A DNA stretch of 10,098 nt from Actinomycetes bacterium (GTDB taxonomy: Bacteria > Actinomycetota > Actinomycetes > Actinomycetales > Cellulomonadaceae). The position numbers and the translations under genes were made by a program. The stretch lies in NCBI GenBank assembly GCA_023412515.1, contig JAEYNO010000212.1, positions 1-10,098 on the forward strand, written 5' to 3'. The notes below the pieces were generated by a model, which had not been told where the DNA came from, did no database searches, and saw only the letters and a list, made by a program, of their open reading frames with translations. This document shows, piece by piece, positions 7,142 to 10,098 of the stretch (within the stretch, counting starts at the first letter, position 1; each line of letters opens with the position of its first letter).

Positions 7142-8093
7142 ACCGGTCGTGGGCAGCGGGGCCCTGCGTCGTCGGCACGCGCAGGCCCCGCTGCTTGTCG
7201 GGGTTGCAGACGTCGAACACGCGGTACAGGCGTCCGTCGCGCACCTGGACCGACATCACGTGCGGCACGCCCGACAGCGTGACGAGCAGCCCCGGCGCGC
7301 CGTTGACGACGACCGCGCGCACGTCCCGCCGGCCGACGTGCCGCGAGGCCACGCCGACGACGAACCTGGCCACGGCGTCGGACCCGGTGAGCACCCGGCG
7401 TGCCGCCCGTGCGCGTCCGCCGCCGTCGTTGTACGCCCGGACCTGCTCGTGCAGCAGGTCGCCGAGGGTCGTCGTGTCCCCCTGGCGCGCCGCGCGCACG
7501 AAGGCGTCGAGCAGGGACCGCGTCTCCCGCTCGAGCGCACGCCCGGCGGCGACGTCCGTGCGGCGCGGCAGGACGCCCGGGTCGTCCCGGACGGCACGCC
7601 CGTTCTCGGCGTCCAGGCGGCGCAGTCCCCGCGTGTGGTGCTGGCGCGCCGCCGCCGGCGTGAGGTCGAGGATCCGCGCGATCTCGGCGTGCTCGTACCC
7701 GAGCGCGCGGAGCACGACGACGGCGCGCTGCGGCGGTGTCAACGACTCGGCGAGCACCAGGAACGCCGTCGACAGCGCCTCGGCCCGTTCCGCGTGGAGG
7801 TGGGGGTCGGCGTCGGGGGTCTCGACGAGGGGTTCGGGGACCCAGGGACCGACGTACGCGGCGGCGCGGCGCCGTGCGCGCAGCGCGTCGATCGCACGGC
7901 GCACGGTGACGCGCGTGAGCCACGCGGCGGGACGCGCCACGGTGCCGTCCGTGCCCAGCCACTCGAGCGAGACCTGCTGCACGACGTCCTCCGCGTCGGA
8001 CCAGGAGCCGCAGACGCGGTAGGCGAGCGCCACGAGCCGTCGTCGTTCGGGTGCGAGCTCCGCGGCGTGCGCCCGCGCGGCGTCGTCCGACAC
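7083..8093 (-). CDS. ECF41-type RNA polymerase sigma factor with fused SnoaL-like domain
   Basis: A sigma-70 family protein of about 336 residues that directs RNA polymerase to a small set of promoters. Counted from GTG 8117: region 2 spans roughly 20-85 (ALAYRVCGSWSDAEDVVQQV), the linker holds WVPEP (92-96), region 4 is at about 115-168, and a SnoaL-like domain runs from about 195 to 310 with DGGGR (231-235) and NPDKQ (305-309). These motifs mark ECF41, in which the fused domain replaces an anti-sigma factor. About 35 residues follow NPDKQ, a tail that overlaps the AhpD-like gene. The frame is open to GTG 8117, but GGTGAGG (8102-8108) precedes a run of GTG codons, so GTG 8093 or 8096 is the more likely start. 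The probable target is the adjacent AhpD-like gene. Confidence 0.92.
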   Translation of the reverse strand: MSDDAARAHAAELAPERRRLVALAYRVCGSWSDAEDVVQQVSLEWLGTDGTVARPAAWLTRVTVRRAIDALRARRRAAAYVGPWVPEPLVETPDADPHLHAERAEALSTAFLVLAESLTPPQRAVVVLRALGYEHAEIARILDLTPAAARQHHTRGLRRLDAENGRAVRDDPGVLPRRTDVAAGRALERETRSLLDAFVRAARQGDTTTLGDLLHEQVRAYNDGGGRARAARRVLTGSDAVARFVVGVASRHVGRRDVRAVVVNGAPGLLVTLSGVPHVMSVQVRDGRLYRVFDVCNPDKQRGLRVPTTQGPAAHDRFSPAVAEPVGSAPRCGSTG

Positions 8094-8147
8094 CACCACG
8101 ACCTCACCGCCCTGCACCGCGTCGCGCGGACGTGCGCACCGCTCGGG

Positions 8148-8221
8148 TGGGCCCGGCCGGTCTCGAACCGACGACCTCCGCGGTGTAAGCGCGGCGCTCT
8201 GACCAACTGAGCTACAGGCCC
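8148..8221 (-). tRNA. tRNA-Val (anticodon UAC)
   Basis: A complete 74-base cloverleaf can be drawn. The acceptor GGGCCTG pairs with CGGGCCC with one G-U, followed by U8-A9, D stem GCTC/GAGC, anticodon stem CCGCG/CGCGG with loop CTTACAC (anticodon TAC), a five-base variable loop, T stem GTCGG/CCGGC with TTCGAGA, and discriminator A73. The 3' CCA is not encoded (CCC follows), so it must be added after transcription. It decodes GUA and possibly other valine codons. Confidence 0.95.
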
Positions 8222-8233
8222 CTGCGGTCGGTC

Positions 8234-8239
8234 AGCCTA
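8234..8239 (-). promoter_or_regulatory. Candidate -10 element of the tRNA-Val gene
   Basis: TAGGCT on the minus strand lies 12 bases before the mature tRNA 5' end, as expected for a short 5' leader removed by RNase P. No clear -35 is visible. The same hexamer occurs in front of the divergent dehydrogenase gene. Confidence 0.4.
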
Positions 8240-8297
8240 CCGGCGTGCGGGCAGCGCCGACGCCGCCGTCGCCGGGCGCCGCGGGTGGCCCGCGCCG

Positions 8298-8303
8298 TAG
8301 GCT
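8298..8303 (+). promoter_or_regulatory. Candidate -10 element of the dehydrogenase gene, leaderless
   Basis: TAGGCT fits TANNNT and is six bases before the GTG start at 8310, so the transcript should begin at or near the start codon. No ribosome binding site precedes the GTG. No convincing -35 is visible. Confidence 0.45.
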
Positions 8304-8309
8304 TCCGGT

Positions 8310-9359
8310 GTGCGAGCGACAGTGATCCACGGCCCCCGCGACGTGCGCGTCGAGCAGGTGCCGGACCCCGAGATCCAGCGACCCACCGATGCGGTCGTGC
8401 GCGTCGTGGCGACGTGCGTGTGCGGCTCCGACCTGTGGGGCTACCGCGGCGTGCGGCCCACCGACGGCCCTCACCGGATCGGGCACGAGTTCGTCGGCGT
8501 GGTCGAGGAGGTCGGGTCCGACGTGCGTCGCGTGCGCGTCGGGGACTTCGTCGTCGCGCCGTTCTCGATCTGCGACAACACGTGCGTGCACTGCCGCAAC
8601 GGCGTCCACACGTCGTGCGAGCAGGTCGCGTGGTGGGGCTCGCCCGACCACGACGGCGTGCCGTCCGACGGTGCGCAGGGCGAGTACGTGCGCGTGCCCC
8701 TGGCCGACGGCACCCTCGTCGTCACGCCCGAGCACCCGGACGACGCGCTGCTGCCGCACGTGCTCACGCTCACGGACGTGCTCGGCACCGGGCACCACGC
8801 CGCGCTGTCGGCGGGCGTGCGTGCCGGGTCGACCGTCGCGGTCGTCGGCGACGGCGCGGTCGGGCTGTGCGGGGTCATCGCCGCGCGCCGGCTCGGCGCC
8901 GAGCGGATCGTCGCGATGTCGCGCAACCCCGCCCGGCAGGCGCTCGCGCGCCGGTTCGGCGCGACCGACGTCGTCGCCGAGCGCGGCGACGACGGTGCGG
9001 CCGCCGTGCTCGACCTGCTCGGCGGCGTCGGGCCGGACGGCGTGCTCGAGTGCGTCGGCACCAAGGAGTCGATGGCGCAGGCGCTCGCGACCGTCCGGCC
9101 CGGCGGCCGCGTCGGGTTCGTCGGCGTGCCCGCGGGCGGCCCCGAGCTGCCGGTCGGGCTGATGTTCGGCACGAACAAGGGCGTGGTCGGCGGCGTCGCT
9201 CCCGTGCGGGGCTACATCGAGGGGCTGCTGCCCGACGTGTGGGCCGGGGCCATCGAGCCGGGCCTGGTGTTCGACGGCACGTTCGCCCTCGACGACGTCG
9301 CGGACGCGTACCGCGCGATGGACGAGCGCACGTGCACCAAGGCGCTCGTGCTGCCGTGA
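8310..9359 (+). CDS. Zinc-dependent alcohol dehydrogenase family protein
   Basis: A 349-residue medium-chain dehydrogenase/reductase, a cytoplasmic oxidoreductase for alcohols or aldehydes. Catalytic zinc ligands are visible as Cys38 (CGSD), His59-Glu60 (GHE) and Asp156 (LTLTDVLGTG). The structural zinc lobe runs from 88 to 103 with Cys88, Cys92, Cys95 and Cys103; spacing and sequence (CDNTCVHC) resemble the subgroup with Asp at the first ligand position, so Asp89 rather than Cys88 may bind. The nucleotide fold has GDGAVG (180-185), and the second strand ends in MSRNPAR with no acidic residue, which favours NADP(H) over NAD(H) (inference). The start is the GTG that follows a -10 hexamer by six bases. 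Its stop overlaps the next gene's start (GTGA). Substrate unknown; oxidoreductases can belong to ECF41 regulons, but I see no such promoter here. Confidence 0.9.
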   Translation: MRATVIHGPRDVRVEQVPDPEIQRPTDAVVRVVATCVCGSDLWGYRGVRPTDGPHRIGHEFVGVVEEVGSDVRRVRVGDFVVAPFSICDNTCVHCRNGVHTSCEQVAWWGSPDHDGVPSDGAQGEYVRVPLADGTLVVTPEHPDDALLPHVLTLTDVLGTGHHAALSAGVRAGSTVAVVGDGAVGLCGVIAARRLGAERIVAMSRNPARQALARRFGATDVVAERGDDGAAAVLDLLGGVGPDGVLECVGTKESMAQALATVRPGGRVGFVGVPAGGPELPVGLMFGTNKGVVGGVAPVRGYIEGLLPDVWAGAIEPGLVFDGTFALDDVADAYRAMDERTCTKALVLP

Positions 9360-10098
9360 CCGCGACGCTCGCGGACGTCGTCCGCGCCCTGGAGACCCGC
9401 TACCCGCCCCGCACCGCCGAGCAGTGGGACCGCGTCGGCCTCGCGGTCGGCGACCCCGCCGCACCCGTGCGGCGCGTGCTGTTCGCCGTCGACCCGGTCG
9501 CAGCGGTCGTCGACGAGGCGGAGGAGTGGGACGCCGACCTGCTCGTGACGCACCACCCGCTGCTGCTGCGACCGGTGCACTCGGTCGCGGCGACGACGTA
9601 CAAGGGTGCGCTCGTGCACCGCCTGGTCCGTGCGGGGTGCGGCCTGTACACGGCGCACACCAACGCGGACTCCGCGCACGGCGGCGTCGCCGAGGCGCTC
9701 GCGGACGTCCTCGGGCTCGTCGACACCGTGCCGCTCGTGGCCGCCGACGCGCCCGCGCTCGACAAGCACGTGGTCATGGCGCCGGTCGACGTCGCGGACG
9801 CGCTGGTCGACGCGATGGCAGCCGTCGGCGCCGGGCACGTGGGCGCCTACGAGCGGTGCGCCTGGACCACCACCGGGCAGGGGACGTTCACGCCGCTCGA
9901 GGGGGCGGCACCCGCGGTCGGCGAGGTCGGGCGCCGCGAGATGCTGCCCGAGGTGCGCGTCGAGATGGTCGCCGCACGCGGCGCGCGCGGCCGGGTCGTC
10001 GCGGCGATGCGCGCGGCGCACCCGTACGAGGAGCCCGCGTTCGACGTCCTCGAGCTCGCGGCGCTGCCGGGCGACACCGGGCTCGGGCGCGTCGGGAC
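9356..10098 (+). CDS. NIF3/YbgI-family dinuclear metal-centre protein, N-terminal part (runs off right edge)
   Basis: A conserved cytoplasmic protein that in studied homologues forms a toroidal hexamer with a two-metal site; its biochemical role is still debated (GTP cyclohydrolase I type 2-like and hydrolase roles have been proposed). The first 247 residues are present. Metal-binding motifs are VTHHPLLL (His66, His67) and TAHTNADSAHGGV (His101, Asp105). The inserted domain characteristic of longer bacterial members is visible as GAGHVGAYERC and TGQGTFTP (158-180), followed by AHPYEEPAFDV (221-231). The GTG start overlaps the dehydrogenase stop by four bases, which indicates one operon with coupled translation. 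The C-terminal metal ligands (usually a His and a Glu) and the stop codon are beyond the window. Confidence 0.93.
   Translation, partial: MTATLADVVRALETRYPPRTAEQWDRVGLAVGDPAAPVRRVLFAVDPVAAVVDEAEEWDADLLVTHHPLLLRPVHSVAATTYKGALVHRLVRAGCGLYTAHTNADSAHGGVAEALADVLGLVDTVPLVAADAPALDKHVVMAPVDVADALVDAMAAVGAGHVGAYERCAWTTTGQGTFTPLEGAAPAVGEVGRREMLPEVRVEMVAARGARGRVVAAMRAAHPYEEPAFDVLELAALPGDTGLGRVG

Noticed and set aside
8145..8147. An encoded CCA at the tRNA-Val 3' end
   Set aside because: The bases after the discriminator A read CCC, so CCA is not encoded; this is normal and not a defect of the gene.
8232..9464. A minus-strand open frame opposite the alcohol dehydrogenase
   Set aside because: The plus-strand dehydrogenase and NIF3 genes have intact catalytic motifs; the antisense frame has none and is a GC shadow.

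Overview
The window is a gene-dense, very GC-rich stretch of an actinobacterial chromosome. Almost every third codon position is G or C, GTG starts are common, and -10 elements of the TANNNT type sit directly in front of start codons. The gene order fabD / PucR-type regulator / aceE / DUF3052 / ahpE is one I know from Streptomyces and Mycobacterium chromosomes. Protein sequence and composition suggest an actinomycete close to Cellulomonas; the genus is an inference. I see no insertion sequence, phage gene, CRISPR array or sign of recent transfer.

Layout. Positions 1-315 (minus) hold the start of fabD (malonyl-CoA:ACP transacylase). Upstream on the same strand lies its likely activator, a FasR-like PucR-family regulator (440-1693). 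A divergent conserved gene of unknown function with TPR-like helices (1810-2496) shares a short promoter region with it that contains a 28-bp dyad. A strong bidirectional hairpin terminator (2586-2622) separates that gene from convergent aceE (2642-5389, minus), the homodimeric pyruvate dehydrogenase E1. A regulatory region of about 300 bp (5390-5687) with a perfect palindrome and a set of direct repeats separates aceE from a divergent, translationally coupled pair: a DUF3052 protein (5688-6110) and an AhpE-type peroxiredoxin (6107-6574).

Next comes a compact redox and stress module. An AhpD-like carboxymuconolactone decarboxylase family protein (6704-7141, plus) faces an ECF41-type sigma factor (7083-8093, minus), and the 3' ends of the two coding regions overlap by 59 bp. 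ECF41 sigmas carry a fused SnoaL-like regulatory domain and typically control exactly this kind of neighbour. A sequence resembling the ECF41 promoter lies upstream of the decarboxylase-like gene, followed by two perfect hairpins in its leader. A tRNA-Val(UAC) gene (8148-8221, minus) lies just upstream of the sigma gene. Divergent from it are a zinc-dependent alcohol dehydrogenase (8310-9359) and an overlapping NIF3/YbgI-family gene that runs off the right edge.

How the parts fit. The left half supplies acetyl-CoA (AceE) and commits malonyl units to fatty acid synthesis (FabD, under FasR). The middle is peroxide and redox defence, with its own alternative sigma factor. The most promising items for follow-up are the non-coding signals: the fasR dyad, the aceE palindrome and repeats, the ECF41 promoter with tandem hairpins, and a consistent leaderless-transcript architecture.
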